Below are positions 36,736-48,461 of a stretch of 64,000 nt of DNA, piece by piece. Where the stretch lies: NCBI GenBank assembly GCA_945910005.1, contig OX246745.1, positions 6,840,227-6,904,226 of the forward strand, in the 5' to 3' direction. Under the pieces are notes generated by a model, which saw only the letters and a program-made list of their open reading frames with translations, ran no database searches and was not told the DNA's origin. The DNA is from Isoperla grammatica. Lineage: Eukaryota > Arthropoda > Insecta > Plecoptera > Perlodidae. How positions within the stretch are numbered: position 1 is the first letter of the stretch; every line of letters starts with the position of its first letter. A program made the position numbers and the translations under genes.

Positions 36736-36950
36736 AGCACATTATTCACACAAAAATACATTTGTAATGTTTCATTATGCATAATCTGTAACAGAATGAT
36801 ATTCCTAAAGTTCAAATATAAAATAAATGATCGTGGATGACCTGGCTTTGGTCGGATTGGACTTGCGCTTGGATGGCAAGTGGGGTTTTCTCACATTGTA
36901 TTTTGTATGCGCATATTTGCGTTTTACGCCCTTTATTTTTGCAACCTGGC

Positions 36951-37168
36951 TAATCGAGACGATGAGTGGGTGAAAGATGAAAAGCGCCACATGTCCGAAT
37001 CAGATCCATTGCACATCGCGGGGGTCATCATAAGGTGAGTCCCGCAAGGGAGGGCAGGGCCAAGTGGGAGAAGTTTTCAGTGAGACAGTGGGGAGAAAGG
37101 GACAGGGTCTCCTTTCGTTACGACTAGCAGAGTCACTCTGGGTCTATTCTACCCTGGGCCGAGATGGG
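36951..37168 (+). repeat. Dispersed repeat R2, copy 2
   Basis: Collinear with 18511-18743 (GAGACGATGAGTGGGTGAA, CACATGTCCGAATC, CATCGCGGGGGTCATCATAA, AGAAAGGGACAGGGTCTC). It lacks about 10 bp near the start relative to copy 1. Confidence 0.8.
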
Positions 37169-37971
37169 TCGTATTTTCATGTATGAACGTATTTTTAAAT
37201 TTGACGATAAAATTGATTTAAAAATAGTTAACTGAAACATTTTGGGATGGTAAATTTTCAAATAGAAAACAACAGAGAATCCATTATTAAAAACCCTAAG
37301 TTGTAAAAGCAGCGAGCACGCACACGACACTCGACACGACCAGTGAACTGTGCAATGTGGGCGTCGGTTCACATTCGCACGCATAAAATTCCTAAGACGC
37401 CTATGCGGGACATAAAATGCACATAAATCAATTAACTATGACGTTTACGAGCTGGCTTTGTTTCCGTCAATCATAAACCCACGGGCGCGGAATAGGCCCG
37501 CCCGCCCGCCCGGTTCAATGCTAAATAAAACATCGAAGTAATCGATTTAAATGTTCATTCTAGCTGCATGGCGTTCAGAGGCGCCTGCGAAACAATAAAA
37601 CCTAAAACTGTCGTCAAACCAAAATAAACCGTTTTGTTGCTAGGGGGACATTATTAACTCTTTGACAAATAACTATATTTTCTCCATGAATAAACGAAAT
37701 AAATCGTTGTTTCCAAACATGCGCTATCTTTTGAATTGCATCCAAATGACAGACATTATTCACAGCGACACATTAGAAACATATTTTCGTTGGCTTTTCC
37801 TAGAGTAACAGATATCCCAACTCCTCCTTGCTCCTTTTTGAATATTTTTGTGTTTATTTAAGGTTTAATTTAATAGAAGTGAGAATGTCAATTATTTTAA
37901 GTCTTTGGGTTTGTTTTCTACAATGGTATCCTTAGGTCATTTGTGTTCAATATTTATGTTATTCAGTTATC
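37169..37971. other. Spacer, no gene seen
   Basis: Includes a small (CCCG)n-like run (about 37497-37512). No gene or repeat recognised. Confidence 0.45.
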
Positions 37972-38192
37972 TTGAGATGTTTCTTTGTTTTATATTATTT
38001 TTGTTTTATATTATATATTATGTGCATTTATAGTGTATATTTTGTTGTAATGCACCGGTGGTTTTTCGTGTCGAATGAGGATTCTCTGCGGACAAGCCTT
38101 TATGGCTTCGCAGAATTTATTTATCTGTATGTATCTAAAAGACCGCTGTGTACTTTGAATAATCCTAATAAAAAAATGATTATTATTATTTG
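37972..38192 (+). mobile_element. Probable LINE 3' end
   Basis: T-rich sequence with the phrase ACAAGCCTTTATGGCTTCGC, then TAATAAAAAAATG and a short (ATT)n tail. The layout and phrase resemble the 3' end at 40515-40860 (AAGCCTCATGGCTTTGTGG followed by AATAATAAAG and ATT repeats). This is inferred from tail structure only; no coding part was recognised. Confidence 0.45.
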
Positions 38193-38690
38193 TTTTTTTA
38201 TTATTATAACTATAACTAACTTATATATTACTCCATACCCACATGATCCTATCAACCCCCAACACTATTGAACACCGCTTGTGTTGCAGAGGGTGTAGAT
38301 ATTATATACTAATAGTAATGCCAACGTATTTAGTCCCACACCAACCTCAGATCCTTATCTACTGTCCTTTTCATTAAGAAGAGGTATTTTGGTATTTTGA
38401 TTTGATATTTTGATATTATTTTGATATTATTTGATATTATTTGATTTTATTTGATTTTTTGATATTATTTAATATTATTTGATATTTCGATAGGTATTTT
38501 GATTATCTTTAATTAGCATTTGGCACTTGGGTCACCGCCCAATTGAGACCTGCACTGATGCCAACATAACTTGGTTTTGGATTTTGGATTTTGAGCACTT
38601 GCATTTCAAGCCATTATATGGATAAAATCTCATCTTTATAGATTGGAGGGAGGTTTCAGCAGCCTCCTATAACTAGTGACGTCTCAAGCG
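38193..38690. other. Spacer with (TTGATATTATT)-like repeat
   Basis: Low-complexity TTGATATTATT-type repetition at about 38388-38500. No gene. Confidence 0.6.
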
Positions 38691-38728
38691 CGCACGTGGC
38701 GCGTAGCACGTGGCGCGTTGCACGTGGC
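38691..38728. promoter_or_regulatory. Three CACGTG sites in a 14-bp tandem repeat
   Basis: GCACGTGGCGCG(T/A) repeats every 14 bp, placing CACGTG at 38693, 38707 and 38721. A GTGACGTC lies just upstream at about 38677. This resembles a compact bHLH-type binding array. No gene is identified nearby, so regulatory function is only possible. Confidence 0.4.
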
Positions 38729-39228
38729 TTCAGGGGCATCAATATCATCGCAGGAAAAAGGTCTTGTTTTGTTGCCTACGCTTTGCTAAAAATAAAGTAA
38801 TGACATCTTCATAGACATGTGCTCAGTAGGCAAAGAGCTTCGGATATGATCGGTCGGCGAGACACTACAATACCATTGCAGGTAACATGTCTCATTTCAC
38901 TTATACCTAAACATAGGTTGGATGTTTTCAAGTAAGCTTATTTGCTTTTACCGCCCGAGCACTACAAATTTTTTAAACAGTTCATGTTTATCCGTAATTG
39001 ATCTTTTTAACGACAATGTGAAATTAGTCATCAGTCAAAGGGTTTTAACATTTTCTAAGTTTGTGTCAAAAGCGGTGGCAGTTATATTTAGTTACCGTTT
39101 GTTTTATAACTTTTCATCTGATTGTTCTGTATATTTTACTTATATAATTTATATATAATGTTTTATTGAACGTGTGTTGGGTATATAGATAAATTAATAA
39201 ATGATTATAACAACAATAATGATGGTAA
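38729..39228. other. Spacer, no gene seen
   Basis: AT-rich sequence. A 78-codon frame (38922-39158, +) has no recognisable domain. Confidence 0.4.
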
Positions 39229-39561
<333 letters not shown>

Positions 39562-40185
39562 ATTACCGGGCCGCGAAAGTTTAAAATGTGGAATAATAAT
39601 AATAATAATAATAATCGATACCAGACTTCCCCTCCTCCTTTTCTCAATATCATTCATCAATTATCAGGCAAAAGACGGCACTCTGTAAGCCCTATATTAT
39701 GTGACCTTTACTTGTCTTTAATTTCAATAAAATAAAATAAATAATAATAATACTACAAATTCACAAATCAAATATTATAAGTTGTATTGCCATGTAATTA
39801 GTGTTATTACAATGTTAGCGAACTGAGTTTGTATCAGTTCAATATGTCAGTTCAGTACATTCAGTATTACTAGACACAATACATTACATTTACCACATTG
39901 AATGTAACTTATATCTATGCAAATAAACTGTCAGTATAGCAGAAGTGTTTTTTTTTTTTTTTTTTACTTTTTATCATGTAATTTTCTTGCTGTTGTTTAG
40001 GTATACTTGCTTATGTCTTATGTATTATGTTTTATTGTAACTGTTGTATTATTTTTTTTATTATTGTAATTGTTTGTGTAATTGTTTGTTGTATTATTAC
40101 TTACTCCTGTCTCCTGAGTGTAATATTGTATTGTTTTATGTTTGCACTAGTGGGATTTTGATATCCTGTTTGCAAATAAAGGCAC

Positions 40186-40186
<1 letters not shown>
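39562..40186 (+). mobile_element. AT-rich segment ending as a probable LINE 3' end
   Basis: The last part (about 40100-40184: TGCACTAGTGGGATTTTGAT, then GCAAATAAAGGCACT) runs directly into (ATT)n at 40185. An AATAAA-like signal plus a simple tail is the pattern of a CR1-like LINE 3' end. No coding portion was recognised. The 5' part holds short (AAT)n and a T-run at about 39948-39965. Confidence 0.4.

Positions 40187-40266
<80 letters not shown>
40185..40266. repeat. (ATT)n microsatellite
   Basis: About 27 copies, joining a probable LINE 3' end (left) to another LINE fragment (right). Confidence 0.95.
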
Positions 40267-40267
<1 letters not shown>

Positions 40268-40289
40268 TCATTATTCATTATTTCATTTT

Positions 40290-40514
40290 TATTTTAAAAA
40301 TGATTTTAAAATGATTCTTCAAAATCCAATCACCACGCGTTCTCAAATATCACATTTATATAGGGTCCCTAAATATTTCAACAAACACGGTGCGAGAACG
40401 CTTAAAGTAATTATTCCACGTACTTTTAACGAGTTGCCACTTAGCCTAAAAGTATTAAATTCAATTAGCATAATTAAAAGAGGGCTAAAGGATTTTTATT
40501 TAAATAGTATTTAA
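40290..40514 (+). pseudogene. C-terminal fragment of a CR1/jockey-like LINE polyprotein
   Basis: The forward frame ending at the stop codon near 40514 carries the closing pattern of many CR1/jockey-type ORF2 proteins: Y-R-V-P at the front, then IPRTFNELP, then IIKRGLKDFYL. The relatives show a P-x-LWNSLP block followed by S-x-x-x-FKxxLK. Only about 70 residues remain, joined upstream to an (ATT)n run, so this is a 5'-truncated insertion. The family is inferred from this motif pattern alone. Confidence 0.7.
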
Positions 40515-40869
40515 TCTCATATCAATTCTTTGTTTGTACGTTAAAGTTGTTGGGTTTTCATCGTTGTATTCATAAATTTAATTTTGTCTTTATTAAAATT
40601 ATGTGATTTCAAAGTAGTTGTCAAACATGCATATGTTTTACTGTCTTCTATCTTGATTTTTTTTGTGTCATAATCGTTCTCATTATTAGTTCAATGTTGT
40701 ATTATATTCTACTGTCATTTTCATTTTGTTTCCATCTTACTGTGCACTGAATTGTTATTTATTTTGTGTAATCCACAGTTAAGCCTCATGGCTTTGTGGA
40801 ACAAGTTGTTCTGTACTTTTCATTTTGTATTCTTATAATAATAAAGTTTGTGCGATTGTGGAAAAAAAA
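40515..40869 (+). mobile_element. 3' UTR and tail of the LINE fragment
   Basis: T-rich non-coding sequence with AAGCCTCATGGCTTTGTGG, then AATAATAAAGTTTGTGCGAT, nine A and an (ATT)n tail. This fits a LINE 3' UTR downstream of the coding remnant at 40290-40514. Confidence 0.6.
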
Positions 40870-41651
<782 letters not shown>

Positions 41652-44150
41652 GCGGACGTAGTGTTACGGATACTGGTTCATGACATGGGCTGGCGCACGG
41701 AGCGGCGCCATCTTGTAACCCCTGAGCTGTAGACTCTTATACACACAGCGGACGTAGTGTTACGGATACTAGTTCATGACAAGGGCTGGCGCACGGAGCG
41801 GCGCCATCTTGTGTCCCGTGAGCTGTAGACTCTTATACACACAGCGGACGTAGTGTTACGGATACTGGTTCATGACAAGAGCTGGCGCACGGAGCGGCGC
41901 CATCTTGTGTCCCGTGAGCTGTAGACTCTTACACACAGCGGACGTAGTGCTACGGATACTGGTTCACGACAAGGGCTGGCGCACGGAGCGGCGCCATCTT
42001 GTGTCCCGTGAGCTGTAGACTCTTATACACACAGCGGACGTAGTGCTACGGATACTGGTTCACGACAAGGGCTGGCGCACGGAGCGGCGCCATCTTGTGT
42101 CCCGTGAGCTGTAGACTCTTATACACACAGCGGACGTAGTGTTACGGATACTGGTTCATGACAAGAGCTGGCGCACGGAGCGGCGCCATCTTGTGTCCCG
42201 TGAGCTGTAGACTCTTATACACACAGCGGACGTAGTGTTACGGATACTGGTTCATGACAAGGGCTGGCGCACGGAGCGGCGCCATCTTGTGTCCCGTGAG
42301 CTGTAGACTCTTATACACACAGCGGACGTAGTGTTACGGATACTGGTTCATGACAAGAGCTGGCGCACGGAGCGGCGCCATCTTGTGTCCCGTGAGCTGT
42401 AGACTCTTATACACACAGCGGACGTAGTGTTACGGATACTGGTTCACGACAAGAGCTGGCGCACGGAGCGGCGCCATCTTGTGTCCCGTGAGCTGTAGAC
42501 TCTTATACACACAGCGGACGTAGTGTTACGGATACTGGTTCACGACAAGAGCTGGCGCACGGAGCGGCGCCATCTTGTGTCCCGTGAGCTGTAGACTCTT
42601 ACACACAGCGGACGTAGTGTTACGGATACTGGTTCACGACAAGGGCTGGCGCGCGGAGCGGCGCCATCTTGTGTCCCGTGAGCTGTAGACTCTTATACAC
42701 ACAGCGGACGTAGTGTCATAGGCGTAACTACGGGGGGGCGAGGGGGGTCGCCGCCCCCCCTAGTTCGGTCAAGAAGGGGCATGGGGGGGCAAAATGCAAT
42801 TTATTATTGGTTTCACCCGCTGTTGCGACCGGGAGAAATGTCACTATTTGCTATGCAATTATCCCTGTTTAATAGATATCATAATATATTTGTAAGGAAC
42901 TCGTGTCTAAATAATATCAACCTATCTTACAGAAATAATTCTCTATGAACAGGCTCTCAGAAGCAGCCTTTATCAGTCTGCTGTTTTTTCATACTTCTTA
43001 CACATGGTCACCCCGACCAATAATCTATTCTGGTTTAAAAAGTATTCGCCCCCCCAAAAAACAAGTGCTAGTTACGCCACTGCGTAGTGTTACGGATACT
43101 GGTTCACGACAAGGGCTGGCGCACGGAGCGGCGCCATCTTGTGTCCCGTGAGCTGTAGACTCTTACACACAGCGGACGTAGTGTTACGGATACTGGTTCA
43201 CGACAAGGGCTGGCGCACGGAGCGGCGCCATCTTGTGTCCCGTGAGCTGTAGACTCTTATACACACAGCGGACGTAGTGTTACGGATACTGGTTCACGAC
43301 AAGGGCTGGCGCACGGAGCGGCGCCATCTTGTGTCCCGTGAGCTGTAGACTCTTATACACACAGCGGACGTAGTGTTACGGATACTGGTTCATGACAAGG
43401 GCTGGCGCACGGAGCGGCGCCATCTTGTGTCCCGTGAGCTGTAGACTCTTATACACACAGCGGACGTAGTGTTACGGATACTAGTTCATGACAAGGGCTG
43501 GCGCACGGAGCGGCGCCATCTTGTGTCCCGTGAGCTGTAGACTCTTATACACACAGCGGACGTAGTGTTACGGATACTAGTTCATGACAAGGGCTGGCGC
43601 ACGGAGCGGCGCCATGTTGTGTCCCGTGAGCTGTAGACTCTTATACACACAGCGGACGTAGTGTTACAGATACTGGTCTCTTATACACACAGCGGACGTA
43701 GTGTTACGGATACTGGTTCATGACAAGGGCTGGCGCACGGAGCGGCGCCATCTTGTGTCCCGTGAGCTGTAGACTCTTATACACACAGCGGACGTAGTGT
43801 TACGAATACTAGTTCATGACAAGGGCTGGCGCACGGAGCGGCGCCATCTTGTGTCCCGTGAGCTGTAGACTCTTATACACACAGCGGACGTAGTGTTACG
43901 GATACTGGTTCACGACAAGGGCTGGCGCACGGAGCGGCGCCATCTTGTGTCCCGTGAGCTGTAGACTCTTATACACACAGCGGACGTAGTGTTACGGATA
44001 CTAGTTCATGACAAGGGCTGGCGCACGGAGCGGCGCCATCTTGTGTCCCGTGAGCTGTAGACTCTTATACACACAGCGGACGTAGTGTTACGGATACTTG
44101 TTCACGACAATGGTTGGCGCACGGAGCGGCGCCATCTTGTGTCCCGCCAC
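41652..44150. repeat. 96-bp satellite, about 22 copies
   Basis: Units of 96 bp (94 when TTATACACACA is shortened to TTACACACA) contain GCGGACGTAGTGTTACGGAT, GGCTGGCGCACGGAGCGGCG and CTGTAGACTCTTATACACAC. Variants GGTTCATG/GGTTCACG/AGTTCATG are interspersed. One unit (about 43655-43690) is internally deleted, and the array is interrupted by a hAT MITE at 42717-43082. Edge units are diverged. It is more GC-rich than its surroundings. Confidence 0.97.
42717..43082. mobile_element. hAT-type MITE inside the 96-bp satellite
   Basis: Ends CATAGGCGTAACTA and TAGTTACGCCACTG are inverse apart from two bases. Both sides carry CGTAGTGT (42709-42716 and 43083-43090), an 8-bp target duplication belonging to the satellite monomer, so excision restores a normal unit. 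The 366-bp body has G/C runs just inside each end like the other hAT MITEs here, but a different interior. There is no transposase. Confidence 0.95.
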
Positions 44151-44374
44151 ACAACCTGAGCTGTCACCTACCTGTTTGTCTCAGTGTGATAAAAGACAAT
44201 TGTTTACGACCTTCCGTATCAGTTTGTTACTTCGATTTTCTTTAGGAGTGCGTGTTTTAATTTTTCAATATAAATTACTGGTAATTTCTACTCATCCAAT
44301 TTGCCAAACCCGTAAAACACTATGAAAAGCTCTTGGTACACCCTAGGGTTCAAGTACTGGGTACATTACAATAC
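44151..44374. other. Spacer, no gene seen
   Basis: Unique sequence between the satellite edge and R1; nothing recognised. Confidence 0.4.
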
Positions 44375-44562
44375 CGGGTCCTATAGCAACGAAGCGCTCA
44401 ATAAATTCAAAGTTGTTCTTAATCGGCCTTGTTGATTCTGACATTTGTCCGCAGGTTTTCGCACTGTCCAATCACTGATTCATGTGTTTCATATTTGAAA
44501 TATAGATCTTTGGTTATCGCTCAATCGTCGATGGTGTTCGGAGCCTACTGGGTTGCTGGTGG
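44375..44562 (+). repeat. Dispersed repeat R1, copy 2
   Basis: Collinear with 903-1103 (CAATAAATTCAAAGTTGTTC, CCTTGTTGATTCTG, TTCGCACTGTCCAATCACTG, TCGTCGATGGTG). Confidence 0.7.
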
Positions 44563-46584
44563 TTTAGTCGCCATTAAAGAATTATTTGGGCTGTAATCCT
44601 GGCTGTCCCTGTATTTGCGTGAAATAACTTTTAGTCACACTGAAAGCCGATCGGACTGCCACAAAGATCTCCACCATTGACTGAGCAGAAGAGTCTATGT
44701 TCTGCATCACTGAAGGCAGCCGGCGCATCTCAGCCGTGCGCATCGCTATACTAAACACCTCCCCCACCTTTCATACTTACGACATAGCCGAGTCCAACTA
44801 ATTGTCTACTTCTCTAGTTTCTACCACCTGATTGAAACAGGACCATAAGAAAAATACGACCTTCCTTTGGTTACCGAGAATGGTAGTTGTTGGGCTCGTG
44901 ACTACTACTAATAAGAAAGTGTAAAATAAACACCTGGAATCTGCTGATAATCTTTGAATTAGTGCGCATGAAAGGAGCAGTAGATATGGATCTGAGGTCG
45001 GTATGCGAATATTTACTTTGGGGCTAGTATAATCAACCGTTTTCATGGTCGCATGACGTTTACCATAGATGACCAGTTTAGCTAGTTTTCATAACTGTAA
45101 ATCTTCTCCAAAATATAAAATCAAATATATTAAGGTCTTATTAGGTAGAATAAAAAGAAAAAGAGAAATCACGGTCTCTCGCATTTTGAGTAATTTTTCG
45201 TGTTTCATCCCCTAGAGCGAAGCTACAATTTGATTACGTTGTCGTCTTCAAACTTGACGCTTACTTCGAGATTTGAGATGCAATAAGTTAATCAGCAGTA
45301 ATCACGTTATTAAGTTTGCAAACCTGATTTATTTGTTTACGGAAACGGAGCTTCGATCAACCGTGGTGGCTGCCTTCGTTTTTAATTTCCGATTCATGTA
45401 GGTCTCCTACCGCTGTCTTGAAGGCGTATTTTATTGAATTATCGCGTATGGCTCCAACCAACGCTTACGTTAAAGTTTAGCTTTTTTCACATTGATTTTA
45501 CTTGGTTTACAGTGGCGGGTATATGCACCCACTGAATGTAATACTGACATACTATAGTTCGTGCAGTGCAAAACCCAGAAAACCTAAAAAAAACAAATGG
45601 AAAACCGAAGAGAATTATAAGTATTGAGTTTTGGGGCTTGGAAAGTTGGAAGTAAGGTTTAAGTAGCCGGTAAGCCGGAACGATGATGACCTAACATTAG
45701 TTAGCAAGCGACACTCATACCTTACTCCCCCTTCCTTGCCCCCCCGTTCCTACGCCCCTGTAAATAACCATGTAACAATACTGAATGTAAAAATAAATAA
45801 GGTTATGTGCTGGATTTACGCGGTAAAACTCTGATGATGGACGTAGAAAATTATGTTCTAATGTGAACAGCCATCGAAAACGTTACGGTACGGTGTTAAG
45901 TTACGTTACTGTTAAGTTTCATTGTGGAGGAGTCTTTACCGTAGTTGCCGGGCGCAAATCTTCCGGCAAACCGTAACTTGTATGGACACCCACGAATATT
46001 ACATTCATTTGTTTCTCCTGAAACGAGGGGGCAAACAACAAGCAAGCGTTTCCATGGAAATATCGGGGGTTGTATCAATTATCAACCTCTTCGAAACAGC
46101 TTAGGCCCTAATCTCCCTGAGAGGTTTCATTACGTAGAACTTACGTAGGGGGTAGGCCAGGGACGAGCGAAGCAAAGCATTCACTCAAAGGGATTTGTCG
46201 ATTTGGTCTATGCGAATAGCAAAAATTATGAAGTTTTGTAAAAAAAAACAAAAAACATACAAAAACAAAAACGAAATAATATGTTTGCTCCCTCAAGATG
46301 AGTGAAATAATTATGTAAGCCAATTCGTATTTATTGTCTGGCCACTCAGTTACAGAAACTGATTTGCAGTGGGATACGTTGTTTGTTGTATTGTATTATT
46401 TATTATGTGTCTTTGAAACATGGGCGTAACCAGAAGTCAAAGCTTTCGTCTTGGGAGAGCGGACCGTCCGTAACCGTTTGTACCTAGCTCCTCCTTTTGG
46501 TCATTTCATGGATTTTATTTACAAATTGTTTTTTAAGCACAAACGGAAAATAATAGTGCATAATACAATTACTAACATTTCTTC
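44563..46584. other. Spacer with a weak reverse-strand candidate exon
   Basis: No confirmed gene. A reverse-strand stretch at 44582-44767 has coding-like composition (G/C-ending codons, runs such as MRRLPSVMQNID), but I recognise no domain and it is short. The rest shows no support for genes or RNAs. Confidence 0.35.
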
Positions 46585-46853
46585 TATTCATAGTTCCCAC
46601 GTGACGTCACAGCGGCCATGATTGCGACACAATTGATGAGGACCGATCCTAGACCTTTGCAAATACTAGTCAAATTTAATAAACAGCCTAATTTTGAATA
46701 CGTAAAAGTAAACATAAGTAATAAATAAATCCACAAATACCACAGATACCAATTTTACCTAAAAAACAGGCTGAATTTTAAAGAACTACGAAAGTTTGAT
46801 CACAAATGTGGCCGCCACGCGCAAAGATATGACGTACGTGCAACCTATGAATA
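46585..46853 (+). mobile_element. MITE family P, copy 1
   Basis: Starts TATTCATAGTTCCCACGTGA and ends CGTGCAACCTATGAATA; the two ends are imperfectly inverse over about 24 bp (TATTCATAG...ACGTCA). The body contains CAGCGGCCATGATTGCGACA, TAGGATC-type sequence, AACAGGCTG and GTGGCCGCCACGCGCAAAGA. It has no coding capacity. An inverted relative lies at 47693-47996. Confidence 0.8.
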
Positions 46854-47692
46854 CACAGCTGAAGTGTCGATACACTGTGACTATTGGTTTCTGTATCAGG
46901 TAAAAAATGCCCCCCCTAAGACCATGCTTTGAAAGTACCAAGTAAATTTTGATTATGCGTAAACATCACGTTTCCCAGTAGTATAGGTCTTGTGGGCCAT
47001 GGGAGTTTGTCCCCAAGTTGGGAACCAGTATTGTTATCGTGTGCTGACAGCAACTTATTCTTAACAGGCCGTCACCGTCAGCACAAAGTTGTTGGGTTTG
47101 GTCGCTCGTTATCGTTATCAAATACCAATACAACAATAACCAAAATATTTCCCTTACAGCAATTATAATGAAGAGCATGAACGAGCGGTTTTAAGCGGAA
47201 ATTCGTACGTGTGTAATCGGGAGGTCAACCCATAGAAAGACCCCACAAATCGCAACGTGTGCGTGTGCGTGTGCGTGTGTGTGTGCGTGTGCGTGTGCGT
47301 GTGCGTGTGCGTGTGCGTGGACAGAGTAAAGCCATGGAGTGGAGCTCCATGATACGCAAAGCAATACGCATTATATTATGTGAATGTGAATGGCAGAGGT
47401 AGACGAAATAAGAAGACAAGACCCTACCAAACTCATCCGAATAAGGCGCGAATATGTGTAGCAAGTCTATATGTGTCTATTACTTTTTCATAAACGAACG
47501 CCAGTTTGCTGTGTAGTGTTATCGTGAATGTGCGCGCGTCTGTATATCGGCTTAGTCTTCCTTGCGACAGATCCATTGACAGTTCCTCGTCTGGTAGGTC
47601 TACTCAGAAGCGCTCAAGTATTGCTAGAGGTATGTATGAGGTGTAGGGATATGACAGTCTTATGTGGTCAGTCAGTAGCTTCAACAGCAGAG
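46854..47692. other. Segment between two inverted MITEs
   Basis: About 840 bp with a (GTGTGC)n run at 47258-47318 and no recognised gene. The flanking P-family MITEs are in opposite orientation, so the whole 46585-47996 region could fold as one large imperfect hairpin. Confidence 0.5.
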
Positions 47693-47996
47693 ATTCATAG
47701 GTTGCACGTACGTCACATCTTTGCGCGTGGCGGCCACATTTGTGATCAAACTTTTACGTTGCCATGGAGAAACAATTGAAGGCTGTTGTGGTAGAACACA
47801 TAAATTCTTAATTCTTTAAAATCCAGCCTGTTCTTGAAAAAGAAAAATTATGTTTGTATTACTTATGTTTACTTTTTAAAACCTAAATTAGGCTTATTTA
47901 TTAAATTTGAATAATATTTGTTAATGATCTAGGATTGGCCCTCCTTAATAGTGTCGCAATCATGGCCGCTGTGACATCACGTGGGAACTATGAATA
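47693..47996 (-). mobile_element. MITE family P, copy 2 (reverse)
   Basis: Reverse-orientation relative of 46585-46853. It begins ATTCATAGGTTGCACGTACG, contains TTTGCGCGTGGCGGCCACAT, and ends ATGGCCGCTGTGACATCACG then TGGGAACTATGAATA. It is about 35 bp longer through an extra central segment. The hAT MITE at 48005 has inserted directly beside it. Confidence 0.8.
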
Positions 47997-48004
47997 TAAC
48001 AATA

Positions 48005-48453
48005 CAGTGGCGTATACACGGGGGGGAGGGGGGGGGGGACAAAACCCCCCCCTTTTGCAAAGGAAACATGGAAAATGACCGTTTTCATTTCAATAGACAG
48101 TATCAAAAGACAGTATTTCAATAGACAGTTAGATGTTTTACTTTATAATTATTGTATATTGTTGTAATTATTAAAAGCAAAAGCAATACGAAAAATATGC
48201 AAATTATTGATTTGAGTTTCCTTTTATTAGCGGTGCTAAGGAAAAAGTGTGTTGCCAGAAACTGAGTAATCATGTTTCAGTTGGCCGCTGTAAAACGCAC
48301 AGATTTGCACTAAAATGCCTTGACAAGAATTTTTTCGGGCAAGCACCCCCCCCCCCCCCCCCCCCTCCCCGGAACCCCAATTATGTTTCGGCTCCACTCT
48401 CTATAATATGGGTTGAAAACCCCCCCCTTTCCCAATTCCTGGATACGCCACTG
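48005..48453. mobile_element. hAT-type MITE with 8-bp target duplication, copy 2
   Basis: Ends CAGTGGCGTATAC and GGATACGCCACTG; both sides carry TAACAATA (47997-48004 and 48454-48461). The interior shares GGAAAATGACCGTTT, AGTTGGCCGCTGTAAAACGC and TCTCTATAATATGGGTTGAA with 11587-11908 but is about 127 bp longer, owing to an extra central segment and longer C-runs. Non-autonomous. Confidence 0.95.
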
Positions 48454-48461
48454 TAACAATA

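Noticed and set aside
45735..45762. CCTACGCCCCTG resembling a hAT right end
   Set aside because: No matching left end and no 8-bp duplication were found.
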